Of a DNA stretch of 64,000 nt, positions 27,416 through 37,075 are shown one piece after another. Source of the DNA: Betaproteobacteria bacterium. GTDB taxonomy: Bacteria > Pseudomonadota > Gammaproteobacteria > Burkholderiales > Casimicrobiaceae. Under the pieces are notes generated by a model that saw nothing but the letters and a program-made list of their open reading frames with translations, made no database searches and was not told the origin of the DNA. The number at the start of each line of letters is the position of its first letter. The stretch's first letter is position 1. The stretch is taken from NCBI GenBank assembly GCA_016716425.1, contig JADJWJ010000001.1, positions 493,001-557,000 of the forward strand, read 5' to 3'. The position numbers were made by a program, and so were the translations under genes.

Positions 27416-28723
27416 ATGACTGACCGCAACGCAACCCTCACCTTCTCCGACGGCTCCGCCCCGGTCACGTTTCCCATCCTCTCCGGGACGATCGGCCCGG
27501 ATGTCATCGACATCCGCACGCTGTACGGCAAGACCGGCAAGTTCACCTACGACCCGGGATTCCTGTCGACGGCATCGTGCAACTCGACCATCACGTTCAT
27601 CGATGGCGACAAGGGCGAGCTCCTGTACCGCGGCTATCCGATCGAGGAGCTCGCCACCAAGTGCGACTTCATGGAGGTCTGCCACCTGCTGCTGTACGGC
27701 GAGCTGCCCGACGTGGCGCAGAAGAAGGACTTCACGGGCCGCGTGACCAAGCACACGATGGTCAACGAGCAGATGCAGTTCTTCCTGCGCGGCTTCCGCC
27801 GCGACGCGCATCCGATGTCGGTGATGACCGGGCTGGTCGGCGCCCTGTCGGCGTTCTACCCGGACTCGATCAACCTGCACGACGCGCACCAGCGCGACAT
27901 CTCGGCGATCCGCCTGATCGCGAAGATGCCGACGCTGGTGGCCATGGCCTACAAGTACTCGGTCGGCCAGCCGTACATGTACCCGCGCAACGACCTCTCG
28001 TACGCGGCGAACTTCATGCGCATGATGTTCGCTACACCCTGCGAGGACTACAAGCCGAACGAGGTCCTGGTGCGCGCGATGGACCGCATTTTCACGCTGC
28101 ACGCCGACCATGAGCAGAACGCGTCGACGTCGACGGTGCGGCTGTGCGCGTCGTCCGGCACCAACCCGTTCGCGGCGATCGCGGCGGGGGTGGCCTGCCT
28201 GTGGGGACCGGCGCACGGCGGCGCCAACGAGGCCTGCCTCGCCATGCTGGGCGACATCCAGGCCAATGGCGGCGTGGCGAAGATCGGCGAGTTCATCACG
28301 AAGGTCAAGGACAAGAACAGCAGCGTCAAGCTGATGGGCTTCGGCCACCGCGTGTACAAGAACTACGACCCGCGCGCGAAGCTGATGCGCGAGACCTGCC
28401 ACGAGGTGCTCTCCGAGCTCGGCCTGCACGACGACCCGCTGTTCAAGCTGGCGATGTCGCTGGAGAAGATCGCGCTCGAGGACGACTACTTCGTGTCGCG
28501 CAAGCTGTACCCGAACGTCGACTACTACTCGGGCATCGTGCAGAAGGCCATCGGCATCCCGGTGCCGCTGTTCACGGCCATCTTCGCGCTGGCGCGCACG
28601 GTGGGCTGGATCGCGCAGCTGAACGAGATGATCGCCGACCCCGAATACAAGATCGGCCGGCCGCGCCAGCTCTACACCGGGGCGACCCGCCGCACGGTGA
28701 TGCCGCTCGCGCAGCGGAGCTAG
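27416..28723 (+). CDS. gltA: Citrate synthase (type II hexameric)
   Basis: 435 residues. Condenses acetyl-CoA with oxaloacetate. Catalytic His are in LHADHEQNASTSTVR and GPAHGGANEA; the Asp and Arg region is GFGHRVYKNYDPRAKLM. The N-terminal beta-rich segment (residues 10-60, with ILSGTIGPDVIDI) is that of the NADH-sensitive type II enzymes of Gram-negative bacteria. A strong intrinsic terminator lies 15 bases after the stop, so sucA needs its own promoter or partial read-through. Confidence 0.97.
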   Translation: MTDRNATLTFSDGSAPVTFPILSGTIGPDVIDIRTLYGKTGKFTYDPGFLSTASCNSTITFIDGDKGELLYRGYPIEELATKCDFMEVCHLLLYGELPDVAQKKDFTGRVTKHTMVNEQMQFFLRGFRRDAHPMSVMTGLVGALSAFYPDSINLHDAHQRDISAIRLIAKMPTLVAMAYKYSVGQPYMYPRNDLSYAANFMRMMFATPCEDYKPNEVLVRAMDRIFTLHADHEQNASTSTVRLCASSGTNPFAAIAAGVACLWGPAHGGANEACLAMLGDIQANGGVAKIGEFITKVKDKNSSVKLMGFGHRVYKNYDPRAKLMRETCHEVLSELGLHDDPLFKLAMSLEKIALEDDYFVSRKLYPNVDYYSGIVQKAIGIPVPLFTAIFALARTVGWIAQLNEMIADPEYKIGRPRQLYTGATRRTVMPLAQRS

Positions 28724-28737
28724 CTTCGTCCGCAGTC

Positions 28738-28770
28738 CGACCGGGCGGCCGCGGGCCGCCCGGTCGTTTT
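28738..28770 (+). terminator. Intrinsic terminator after gltA
   Basis: Perfect 13-bp stem CGACCGGGCGGCC / GGCCGCCCGGTCG with a GCG loop, followed by TTTT. The strongest terminator in the window. Confidence 0.9.
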
Positions 28771-28825
28771 CGGGGGTAGGCAGTCCCCCACGGCAGCAGG
28801 GCTTTCCGGCGACAAGGTGACAGTC

Positions 28826-31666
28826 ATGGGCGTCATGAAGGAATTCGAGGCCACCAGCACGCTGTTCGGCGCCAACGCGCCGTTCATCGAGGAGCTCTAC
28901 GAGAAGTACCTGGCGGACCCCGGCAGCGTCGACGCGCAGTGGCGCGCGTATTTCGACGAATTGCGCGGCGGGGCGCAGGACGTCGCACACGCGCCGGTCG
29001 TGGCGTCGTTCGTCGAACTCGCGAAGAGCCGCCGCGTCGCGGGAGCGATGGTCGACGCGACGACGATGCACAAGCAGGTCCTGGTGCTGCGCCTGATCAG
29101 CAAGTTCCGCACGCTCGGCATGTTCCGCGCCGACCTCGACCCGCTGCGTCAGCGCGAGCCCGACTACGTCGCCGACCTCGACGTCGCGACCTACGGCTTC
29201 ACCGACGCCGACATGGACACCGAGTTCGACGTCGGCTCGTACCGGGCCGGCCCCGCGCGGATGCGGCTCGCCGACCTCGTCGCATCGCTGCAGGAGACCT
29301 ACACGCGCACGCTCGGCGCCGAGTACATGTACATCGCGGACACGGCGACCAAGCGCTTCTTCCAGGAGCGGCTGGAGCCGATCCGGGCGCGGCCGACATA
29401 CGCGCCGGCCGAGCGCCGCCACTTTCTCGAGCGGCTGACCGCGGCGGAGACGCTCGAGCGTTATCTGCACACCAAGTACGTCGGCCAGAAGCGGTTCTCG
29501 GGCGAAGGCGGCGACACGATGATCCCGATGCTGGACCGGCTGATCGAGAAGGCCGGCGTGGCGGGCGTGGGGGAGATCGTGCTCGGCATGGCGCACCGCG
29601 GGCGCCTCAACGTGCTCGTCAACATCCTGGGCAAGATGCCCGCGGACCTCTTCTCCGAGTTCGAGGGCAAGGCCGCGCAGGACCTGCCCGCCGGGGACGT
29701 CAAATACCACCAGGGCTTCTCGTCCGACGTGTCGACCCCCGGCGGCCCGGTGCACCTGACGCTCGCGTTCAACCCGTCGCACCTCGAGATCGTGAACCCG
29801 GTCGTCGAGGGTTCGGTGCGCGCGCGTCAGCACCGGCGCGGCGACCGGCAGGGCGACCAGGTGCTGCCGATCCTGATCCACGGCGACGCCGCCATCGCGG
29901 GGCAGGGCGTCAACCAGGAATGCCTGAACATGGCGCAGACCCGCGGCTACTACACGGGCGGCACCATCCACATCGTCGTCAACAACCAGATCGGGTTCAC
30001 GACGTCGGACCCGCGCGACATCCGTGGCACCGTGTTCTGCACGGACATCGCCAAGATGGTCGAGGCGCCGATCCTGCACGTGAACGGCGACGACCCGGAG
30101 ACGGCGCTGCTCGCCGTCGAGATCGCGCTCGAGTACCGGCAGCGGTTCCACCGCGACGTGTTCATCGACCTCGTCTGCTTCCGCCGGCTCGGCCACAACG
30201 AGGCCGACGAGCCGCTGCTGACGCAGCCGCTGATGTACAAGCGCATCGCGCAGCACCCGGGCACGCGGCGGCTGTACGCCGACCGGCTGATCGCGGCCGG
30301 CGTGGTCACGGCCGACGAGGCCAACGCGATGGTCAGCACGTACCGGGCGGCGATGGACCGCGGCCAGCACACGAACAAGACCGTGCTGTCGAACTACAAG
30401 TCGCCGTTCACGATCGACTGGTCGTCCTACGTCGGCGGCCACTGGACCGACCGCGTCGACACGGCGGTGCCGTTGGCGAAGCTCACGGCGCTGGGCCTCC
30501 GGCTGACGGCCGTGCCCGACGGGTTCAAGCTGCATCCGCGCGCGGAGAAGGTGCTCGCCGACCGCCGCGCGATGGCCGAGGGCGCGCAGCCACTCGACTG
30601 GGGCATGGGCGAGACGCTGGCCTACGCGACGCTGCTCGACGACGGCTACGGCGTACGCATCTCCGGCGAGGACGTCGGCCGCGGGACGTTCTCGCACCGG
30701 CACGCCGTGCTGCACGACCAGAGCCGCGTCCGCTGGGACGAGGGCAACCACGTGCCGCTGCAGCACCTGGCCGACAAGCAGCCGACGTGCGAGATCATCG
30801 ACTCTGTGCTGACCGAGCAGGCCGTCGTCGGCTTCGAGTACGGCTACTCGACGTCGGACCCCGGGCGCCTCGTCGTCTGGGAGGCGCAGTTCGGCGACTT
30901 CGTCAACGGCGCGCAGGTGGTCATCGACCAGTTCATCAGCGCCGGCGAGGTGAAGTGGGGCCGCATCTGCGGGCTCGTGCTGCTGCTGCCGCACGGGTAC
31001 GAAGGGCAGGGGCCGGAGCACTCGTCCGCGCGCCCGGAGCGCTTCCTGCAGCTGTGCGCGCAGCACAACATGCAGGTGTGCGTGCCGTCCACGCCGGCGC
31101 AGGTGTTCCACATGCTGCGCCGGCAGATGCTGCGCCGGTACCGGAAGCCGCTGATCGTGATGAGCCCCAAGAGCCTGCTCCGCCACAAGGAAGCGGTGTC
31201 GTCGCTCGACGAGCTCGCCCACGGGGGCTTCCAGACCGTGATCGGCGAGACCGAGAAGCTCGCGGCGAAGCACGTGACCCGCGTGCTCGCCTGCTCGGGC
31301 AAGGTCTACTACGAACTGCTCGCGTGGCGGCGCGAGCGCAAGGCCGACCACATCGCGATCGTGCGGCTCGAGCAGCAGTATCCGTTCCCGCACGCCGACT
31401 TCGGGCGCGAGATCGCGAAATTCCCGCACGCGAAGGAGGTGGTGTGGGTGCAGGAGGAGCCGCAGAACCAGGGCGCGTGGTACCGGCTGCGGGCGTACCT
31501 GCGCGCCGACATCCTGCCGCAGCAGGTACTCGCCTACGCGGGCCGCGCCATTTCCGCGTCCCCGGCGGTCGGCTATGCAGCCAGGCACAATGCCGAGCAG
31601 AAGCAGCTGATCGAGGACGCCTTCGCCGTGCAGCTGAAGTCCGGCGAGATGGTCGTCGGCCATTGA
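28826..31666 (+). CDS. sucA: 2-oxoglutarate dehydrogenase E1 component
   Basis: 946 residues from the ATG at 28826, which has AAGGTG six bases upstream; a GTG at 28817 and an ATG at 28835 are alternatives. Decarboxylates 2-oxoglutarate on thiamine diphosphate and transfers succinyl to E2. The N-terminal STLFGANAPFIEELYEKYL helix binds E2; the cofactor site is GDAAIAGQGVNQE through NNQIGFTTSD; the later SSARPERFLQL and HNEADEP motifs are typical. It is followed 16 bases later by sucB. Also called odhA. Confidence 0.96.
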   Translation: MGVMKEFEATSTLFGANAPFIEELYEKYLADPGSVDAQWRAYFDELRGGAQDVAHAPVVASFVELAKSRRVAGAMVDATTMHKQVLVLRLISKFRTLGMFRADLDPLRQREPDYVADLDVATYGFTDADMDTEFDVGSYRAGPARMRLADLVASLQETYTRTLGAEYMYIADTATKRFFQERLEPIRARPTYAPAERRHFLERLTAAETLERYLHTKYVGQKRFSGEGGDTMIPMLDRLIEKAGVAGVGEIVLGMAHRGRLNVLVNILGKMPADLFSEFEGKAAQDLPAGDVKYHQGFSSDVSTPGGPVHLTLAFNPSHLEIVNPVVEGSVRARQHRRGDRQGDQVLPILIHGDAAIAGQGVNQECLNMAQTRGYYTGGTIHIVVNNQIGFTTSDPRDIRGTVFCTDIAKMVEAPILHVNGDDPETALLAVEIALEYRQRFHRDVFIDLVCFRRLGHNEADEPLLTQPLMYKRIAQHPGTRRLYADRLIAAGVVTADEANAMVSTYRAAMDRGQHTNKTVLSNYKSPFTIDWSSYVGGHWTDRVDTAVPLAKLTALGLRLTAVPDGFKLHPRAEKVLADRRAMAEGAQPLDWGMGETLAYATLLDDGYGVRISGEDVGRGTFSHRHAVLHDQSRVRWDEGNHVPLQHLADKQPTCEIIDSVLTEQAVVGFEYGYSTSDPGRLVVWEAQFGDFVNGAQVVIDQFISAGEVKWGRICGLVLLLPHGYEGQGPEHSSARPERFLQLCAQHNMQVCVPSTPAQVFHMLRRQMLRRYRKPLIVMSPKSLLRHKEAVSSLDELAHGGFQTVIGETEKLAAKHVTRVLACSGKVYYELLAWRRERKADHIAIVRLEQQYPFPHADFGREIAKFPHAKEVVWVQEEPQNQGAWYRLRAYLRADILPQQVLAYAGRAISASPAVGYAARHNAEQKQLIEDAFAVQLKSGEMVVGH

Positions 31667-31682
31667 TCCGAAGGTCCCCATC

Positions 31683-32909
31683 ATGCGCATCGAAGTGAAG
31701 GTCCCCCAGCTGCCGGAGTCCGTGGCCGAGGCCACGCTGGTCAGCTGGCACAAGCAGGCCGGCGACGTCGTCGCGCGCGACGAGAACCTGATCGACGTCG
31801 AGACCGACAAGGTCGTGCTGGAGCTGCCCGCCCCGAGCGACGGCGTGCTGGTCGAGATCGTCAAGGCGGACGGGTCGACCGTGACGTCGAACCAGGTGAT
31901 CGCCGTCATCGACACCGAGGCGAAGGGCGCCGCCGCAGCCGCACCGAAGGCGGCGGAGGCGACGCCGGCCCCGGCTCCGCCCTCGGCTCCGGCGGCGCCC
32001 GCGCCCGCGTCGGCGGCCATCGCGCTGCCGGCGGCACGCAAGATGCTCGCCGACACGGGTGTGGACGCCGCGACGGTCACCGGCACGGGGCGCGGCGGCC
32101 GCATCACCAAGGGCGACGTGATCACCGCCGCGGAGGCGAAGCCCGCGCCGGCGGCGCCGCCCGCCGCGAAGGCCCCGCCGGTCGCGCCGGCAGTGGTCGC
32201 GCGGGGTGTGCGGCCCGAGCAGCGCGTCCCGATGTCGCGGCTGCGCCAGCGGGTCGCGGAGCGCCTCGTCGCGTCGCAGTCGACGGCGGCGATCCTGACG
32301 ACGTTCAACGAAGTCAACATGCAGCCGGTCATCGACCTGCGCAACCGCTACAAGGACCGCTTCGAGAAGGAGCACGGCGTCAAGCTCGGCTTCATGAGCT
32401 TCTTCGTGAAGGCGGCCGTGCACGCGCTGAAGAAGTATCCGCTCGTGAACGCGTCGATCGACGGCGGCGACATCGTCTACCACGGCTTTTACGACATCGG
32501 CATCGCGGTCGGCAGTCCGCGCGGGCTCGTCGTGCCGATCCTGCGCGACGCCGACCAGATGTCCATCGCGGACATCGAGCGCCAGATCGCCGAGTACGGC
32601 AAGCGCGCGCAGGACGGCAAGCTGACGGTCGAGGAGCTGACCGGGGGCACCTACACGATCAGCAACGGCGGCGTGTTCGGCTCGATGCTGTCGACGCCGA
32701 TCATCAATCCGCCCCAGTCGGCGATCCTGGGCGTCCACGCGACGAAGGAGCGCGCGGTCGTCGAGAACGGCCAGGTCGTCGTCCGTCCGATGAACTATCT
32801 CGCGCAGTCGTACGACCACCGGATCATCGACGGCCGCGAGGCGGTGCTGTCGCTGGTCGCGATCAAGGAGGCGCTGGAGGACCCGGCGCGGCTGCTGCTG
32901 GACCTGTAG
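31683..32909 (+). CDS. sucB: Dihydrolipoyl succinyltransferase (2-oxoglutarate dehydrogenase E2)
   Basis: 408 residues. One N-terminal lipoyl domain with the lipoyl-Lys in DVETDKVVLELP (about residue 43), an Ala/Pro-rich linker (about 78-115), an E3/E1-binding domain (AARKMLADTGVDAATVTGTGRGGRI, quoted in part as RKMLADTGVD and GTGRGGRITKGD), another linker, and the catalytic domain with SYDHRIIDGREAV (HxxxDG motif) near the end. The single lipoyl domain and sequence place it with succinyl- and not acetyl-transferases. lpdA lies 162 bases downstream; that gap shows no gene. Confidence 0.96.
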   Translation: MRIEVKVPQLPESVAEATLVSWHKQAGDVVARDENLIDVETDKVVLELPAPSDGVLVEIVKADGSTVTSNQVIAVIDTEAKGAAAAAPKAAEATPAPAPPSAPAAPAPASAAIALPAARKMLADTGVDAATVTGTGRGGRITKGDVITAAEAKPAPAAPPAAKAPPVAPAVVARGVRPEQRVPMSRLRQRVAERLVASQSTAAILTTFNEVNMQPVIDLRNRYKDRFEKEHGVKLGFMSFFVKAAVHALKKYPLVNASIDGGDIVYHGFYDIGIAVGSPRGLVVPILRDADQMSIADIERQIAEYGKRAQDGKLTVEELTGGTYTISNGGVFGSMLSTPIINPPQSAILGVHATKERAVVENGQVVVRPMNYLAQSYDHRIIDGREAVLSLVAIKEALEDPARLLLDL

Positions 32910-33071
32910 CGAGTCGGGATGACGCGCATCGATGCCCCGCGGCAGCACAGGCGCACGCAACGACGCGTGGGCACGTTGGACGCGGCGCCTTCCGGCGCCG
33001 GTCAACGTGATCGCGCGTCGGACCGCCGAACCCGGCACGACGCAGTTGCCACCCACGAAGATCGGTAACCC

Positions 33072-34499
33072 ATGAGCGAAGAGTTCGACGTCGTCGTGAT
33101 CGGCGCCGGTCCCGGCGGCTACATCGCCGCCATCCGCGCCGCGCAGCTGGGCTTCAAGGTCGCCTGCATCGACGACTGGACGCGCAAGGACGGCAAGCCC
33201 GCACCCGGCGGCACGTGCACCAACGTCGGCTGCATCCCGTCGAAGGCGCTGCTGCAGTCGTCGGAGAACTTCGCGCACGCCGGCCACGCGTTCGCCGACC
33301 ACGGCATCGGCGTGACCGGGCTCACGATGGACGTCGCGAAGATGCTGGCGCGCAAGGAAAAGGTCGTCGCGCAGAACAACGACGGCATCCTGTACCTGTT
33401 CAAGAAGAACAAGGTCGCGTTCTTCCACGGCGTCGGTTCGTTCGCCGGCAGGGACGGCGAACGCTGGAAGGTGGGCGTTGCCGGCGCGGCGCCGGCCGAG
33501 CTCGCAGCAAAGCACGTGGTCGTGGCCACCGGGTCGAAGCCGCGCGCGCTGCCGGGGGTCCCGATCGACAACGTGCGCGTGCTCGACAACGCGGGCGCGC
33601 TCGCGATCCCCGCCGTGCCGAAGAAGCTGGGTGTGGTCGGGGCCGGCGTCATCGGCCTCGAGATGGGCAGCGTCTGGCGGCGGCTGGGCGCCGAGGTGAC
33701 GGTGCTGGAGGCGCTGCCCGCATTTCTCGGCGCGGCCGACGTCACGATCGCGAAGGAGGCGCAGAAGCTCTTCGCCAAGCAGGGCCTCGCGATCCACACC
33801 GGTGTGCAGATCACGGACGTGAAGGCCGGCCGGGACGCCGTGACGGTGGCGTGGACCGACGCGGCCGGCGCGGCGAACACGGCTGCGTTCGACCGCCTGA
33901 TCGTGTCGATCGGCCGGCTGCCGTTCACCGGAGGCCTGGCCGCGGACGCGGTCGGCCTCGAGCTCGACGAGCGCGGCTTCGTCACGGTCGACGCCGAGTG
34001 CCGGACCAACCTGCCCGGGGTGTGGGCGATCGGCGACGTCGTGCGCGGCCCGATGCTCGCGCACAAGGCCGAGGAGGAGGGCGTGGCGGTGGCCGAGCGC
34101 ATCGCCGGCCAGCACGGCCACGTCGATTTCGACACGGTCCCGTGGGTCATCTACACGGCGCCCGAGATCGCGTGGGTCGGCAGGACCGAGCAGCAGCTGA
34201 AGGCGGAGGGTGTGGACTACCGCGCCGGCAGCTTCCCGTTCTCGGCCAACGGCCGCGCCCGCGCGCTGGGCGACGCGAGCGGATTCGTGAAGATCCTCGC
34301 CGACCGGAAGACCGACCGCATCCTCGGCGTACACATGATCGGCCCGATGGTGTCCGAGCTCATCGCGGAAGGCGTGGTCGCGATGGCGTTCGGCGCGGCC
34401 AGCGAGGACCTGGCGCGCATCTGCCACGCGCATCCGTCGCTGTCCGAGGCCACCAAGGAAGCGGCGCTGGCGGTAGACGGGCGGACGCTGAACCTCTAG
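33072..34499 (+). CDS. lpdA: Dihydrolipoyl dehydrogenase (E3)
   Basis: 475 residues. Reoxidises dihydrolipoamide with FAD and NAD. GAGPGGYIAAIRAAQLG at 12-28 binds FAD; GGTCTNVGCIPSKALL carries the redox Cys pair; GAGVIGLEMGSVW binds NAD; the catalytic His-Glu is in CHAHPSLSEATKEA. It serves as E3 for SucAB and is placed as usual after sucB. A 139-bp gap without a gene precedes zapE. Confidence 0.97.
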   Translation: MSEEFDVVVIGAGPGGYIAAIRAAQLGFKVACIDDWTRKDGKPAPGGTCTNVGCIPSKALLQSSENFAHAGHAFADHGIGVTGLTMDVAKMLARKEKVVAQNNDGILYLFKKNKVAFFHGVGSFAGRDGERWKVGVAGAAPAELAAKHVVVATGSKPRALPGVPIDNVRVLDNAGALAIPAVPKKLGVVGAGVIGLEMGSVWRRLGAEVTVLEALPAFLGAADVTIAKEAQKLFAKQGLAIHTGVQITDVKAGRDAVTVAWTDAAGAANTAAFDRLIVSIGRLPFTGGLAADAVGLELDERGFVTVDAECRTNLPGVWAIGDVVRGPMLAHKAEEEGVAVAERIAGQHGHVDFDTVPWVIYTAPEIAWVGRTEQQLKAEGVDYRAGSFPFSANGRARALGDASGFVKILADRKTDRILGVHMIGPMVSELIAEGVVAMAFGAASEDLARICHAHPSLSEATKEAALAVDGRTLNL

Positions 34500-34638
34500 G
34501 ATAGGCGGAAAACAGGGCGCGGGCGGGTGCGCGCCCACGACGACGGCACTGGAGGATGCGGGGCGTGGCAGGGGCAAACGTCGCGGCGGCGGCATTCGGG
34601 CGTATCGCGGGATTCGCCCAGGCGCGCGGGGTTACTCG

Positions 34639-35790
34639 GTGACCGGGGCCCTTGCCCCCGGCCAGATCGCGCGCCGCGACGGCGCGCTCTACGATTACCT
34701 GGAACCCCTGCTCCGCACGCGCGGCGCGACGCTCGACCACGCGCAGGCGGCCGCTCTCGACCGGCTGCAGGCTCTCTGCGACGAGCTCGCGGCGTTCCGC
34801 GCGGCCCGGCAGTCCAAGTTCCTGCGGCTGCTCGCGCCGCCCGCGGTGCCGCGCGGGCTCTACCTGTGGGGCGGTGTGGGCCGCGGCAAGAGCTTCCTGA
34901 TGGACAGCTTCCACGCGTGCGCGCCGCTCAAGCGCAAGACGCGCGTGCACTTCCATGCGTTCATGCGCGAAGTGCACGAGGAGTTGAAGCTGCAGAAGCA
35001 CGAGGTCGACCCGCTCGCGGCGGTGGCGGCCCGCATCGCACGCCGCTGGCGACTCGTGTGCTTCGACGAGTTCCACGTGTCCGACATCGCCGACGCGATG
35101 ATCCTCGGACGCCTGCTCGCTGCGCTGTTCGCCGCCGGCGTCGTGTTCGTGATGACGTCGAACTATCCGCCCGACGGCCTCTATCCGAACGGCCTGCAGC
35201 GGCAGAACTTCGTGCCGACGATCCGCCTGATGCAGCAGTGGCTCGACGTCATGGAGGTCGACGGCGGCATCGACTACCGGCTGCGTGCGCTCGAGCACGT
35301 CGCCGCGTACCACGTGCCGGGCGGGCCCGCGGCCGACGCCGCGATGGCGTCCGCGTTCGAGGCGATGCGCACCGGCCCCGACGAGTCGCCGAAGCTTCTC
35401 GTGGAGGGACGCACGCTGACGGCGCGCCGCCGCGCCGGGAGCGCCGTCTGGTTCGACTTCGCCGCGCTGTGCGACGGGCCGCGCTCGCAGCGCGACTACC
35501 TCGAGCTCGCGCAGCGCTTCGCCGTGCTGTTCCTGTCGGACGTTCCGGTGCTGACCGCCACGCAGGGCGACGTCGCGCGCCGCTTCACGTGGCTGGTCGA
35601 CATCCTGTACGACCACCGCGTGAAACTCGTCGCGTCGGCCGCCGCGCCCGCGTCCGCGCTGTACGTCGCCGGCCCCAACGCGCAGGAGTTCCCGCGTACG
35701 GTGAGCCGCTTGGCCGAGATGCGCACGCACGACTACATGGCGCTGCCGCACGCCTGCGCAGGCGCACCGGCGACACCCGTTTCCGCCTGA
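34639..35790 (+). CDS. zapE: Cell division protein ZapE (AFG1-like ATPase)
   Basis: 383 residues from a GTG at 34639. AFG1/ZapE P-loop ATPase: Walker A GGVGRGKS at 78-85, then MDSFHACAP, HFHAFMREVHEEL, Walker B region LVCFDEFHVSDIADAMIL, and the sensor segment FVMTSNYPPDGLYPNG. In E. coli ZapE binds the Z ring under stress; homologues also act in protein quality control. It regularly ends the betaproteobacterial TCA cluster. The functional link to the TCA enzymes is unclear. Confidence 0.93.
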   Translation: MTGALAPGQIARRDGALYDYLEPLLRTRGATLDHAQAAALDRLQALCDELAAFRAARQSKFLRLLAPPAVPRGLYLWGGVGRGKSFLMDSFHACAPLKRKTRVHFHAFMREVHEELKLQKHEVDPLAAVAARIARRWRLVCFDEFHVSDIADAMILGRLLAALFAAGVVFVMTSNYPPDGLYPNGLQRQNFVPTIRLMQQWLDVMEVDGGIDYRLRALEHVAAYHVPGGPAADAAMASAFEAMRTGPDESPKLLVEGRTLTARRRAGSAVWFDFAALCDGPRSQRDYLELAQRFAVLFLSDVPVLTATQGDVARRFTWLVDILYDHRVKLVASAAAPASALYVAGPNAQEFPRTVSRLAEMRTHDYMALPHACAGAPATPVSA

Positions 35791-35824
35791 TTCCGCGCAC
35801 CACGCTGACCACGAGGAGGATGCC

Positions 35825-36835
35825 GTGCCCAACAAGTTCAAGGCCTACCGCACGTTCGAGGAGAACGGCGTCGTGGCGAGCCACTTCGTCGACATGACGG
35901 TCGACGAGCTCGACCACGGCGACGTGGTCATCCGGACCAAGTACTCGACGATCAACTACAAGGATGCGCTGTCGTACAACGGCGCCGGCAAGATCATGCG
36001 CAAGTACCCGACCAACGCGGGCATCGACATGGCCGGCACGGTCGAGGCGTCCGGCGACCCGCGGTTCAAGCCGGGCGACAAGGTGATCGTCACCGGCTAC
36101 GACATGGGCGTGGCGCACGACGGCGGCTATGCCGAGAAGGTGCGGGTGCCGGCGGACTGGGTCGTGCGGCGGCCCGAGAGCATGACGGCGTTCGACGCGA
36201 TGACGCTCGGCACCGCCGGCTTCACCGCGGCGATCGCGATCATGAACATGCAGCACAACGGGCTGACCCCCGACGGCGGCCCGGTCGCGGTCACCGGCGC
36301 GACGGGGGGCGTCGGCTCGGTCGCCGTCGAGATCCTCGCCAAGCTCGGCTACCACGTCGTCGCGATCACCGGCAAGGGCGAGGAGGCGGAGTACCTGAAG
36401 GGCATCGGTGCGAAGGAGGTCGTGCTGCGGCAGTCGCTCGACCTGACGAAGATCCGCCCGCTCGATCGCGCGACGTTCGCCGGCGCCATCGACAACCTGG
36501 GCGGCGACTATCTCGCGTGGCTCCTCTCGACGGCGAAGATCGGCGGGACCGTGGCGGCGGTCGGGCTCGCGGCCGGCCACAAGCTGTCCACGACGGTGAT
36601 GCCGTTCATCCTGCGCGGCGTGCACCTGCTCGGCACCGACAGCGTCAACTGCCCGATGGGCGTGCGGCAGCGCATCTGGAACAAGCTGGCGGTCGAGTGG
36701 CGCCCGGACCGCGTGCACGACGGTGTGCGCACGATCGACTTCGCCGAGCTGCCGACGCACTTCGACGCGTACCTCAAGGGACTCGTCCGCGGCCGCACCG
36801 TCGTCCGCATCGCGCCGGATTCGCACGGAGGCTAG
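35825..36835 (+). CDS. acuI: Acrylyl-CoA reductase AcuI-like (YhdH/YhfP) oxidoreductase
   Basis: 336 residues from a GTG preceded by GAGGAGG. Zinc-free medium-chain reductase of the YhdH/AcuI group, which reduce acrylyl-CoA to propionyl-CoA with NADPH. Visible motifs: STINYKDALSYNG, AGIDMAGTVEASGD, AHDGGYAE, AVTGATGGVGSVAVE (NADPH loop) and GTDSVNCPMGVR. The prpE gene follows after 240 bases, so the two may form an acrylate or 3-hydroxypropionate route to propionyl-CoA. General quinone or enoyl reductase activity is the alternative. Confidence 0.85.
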   Translation: MPNKFKAYRTFEENGVVASHFVDMTVDELDHGDVVIRTKYSTINYKDALSYNGAGKIMRKYPTNAGIDMAGTVEASGDPRFKPGDKVIVTGYDMGVAHDGGYAEKVRVPADWVVRRPESMTAFDAMTLGTAGFTAAIAIMNMQHNGLTPDGGPVAVTGATGGVGSVAVEILAKLGYHVVAITGKGEEAEYLKGIGAKEVVLRQSLDLTKIRPLDRATFAGAIDNLGGDYLAWLLSTAKIGGTVAAVGLAAGHKLSTTVMPFILRGVHLLGTDSVNCPMGVRQRIWNKLAVEWRPDRVHDGVRTIDFAELPTHFDAYLKGLVRGRTVVRIAPDSHGG

Positions 36836-37075
36836 CGGCGCGCCGTGGCATGCGCGGGCAGCAAGCGACGCCGCGGCGCCGAGGAAAGCGCGCCGGACTC
36901 GGCGCCCCGGCGTCCGCGGTGATCGCGCATCGCCCGCCGGCGCGCCCGCAGCTTGACCGCGCGCAAGGTTCGCGCAGGCCGCTCGCCCTACGATTTCGGC
37001 CACACGAGGGATCGCCGCCCGACCGCGCAGCGGGCCGCCGGCCGGCGTCCACGGATCCACGAGGAGGAACCCGTC

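Noticed and set aside
26978..32344. Minus-strand open frame of 1,788 codons opposite gltA-sucA-sucB
   Set aside because: An artefact of GC-rich third positions; the plus strand encodes three intact TCA enzymes across the same bases.
35825..36835. Zinc-dependent alcohol dehydrogenase
   Set aside because: No Cys/His zinc ligands; the YhdH/AcuI motifs and the prpE neighbour fit acrylyl-CoA reductase better.
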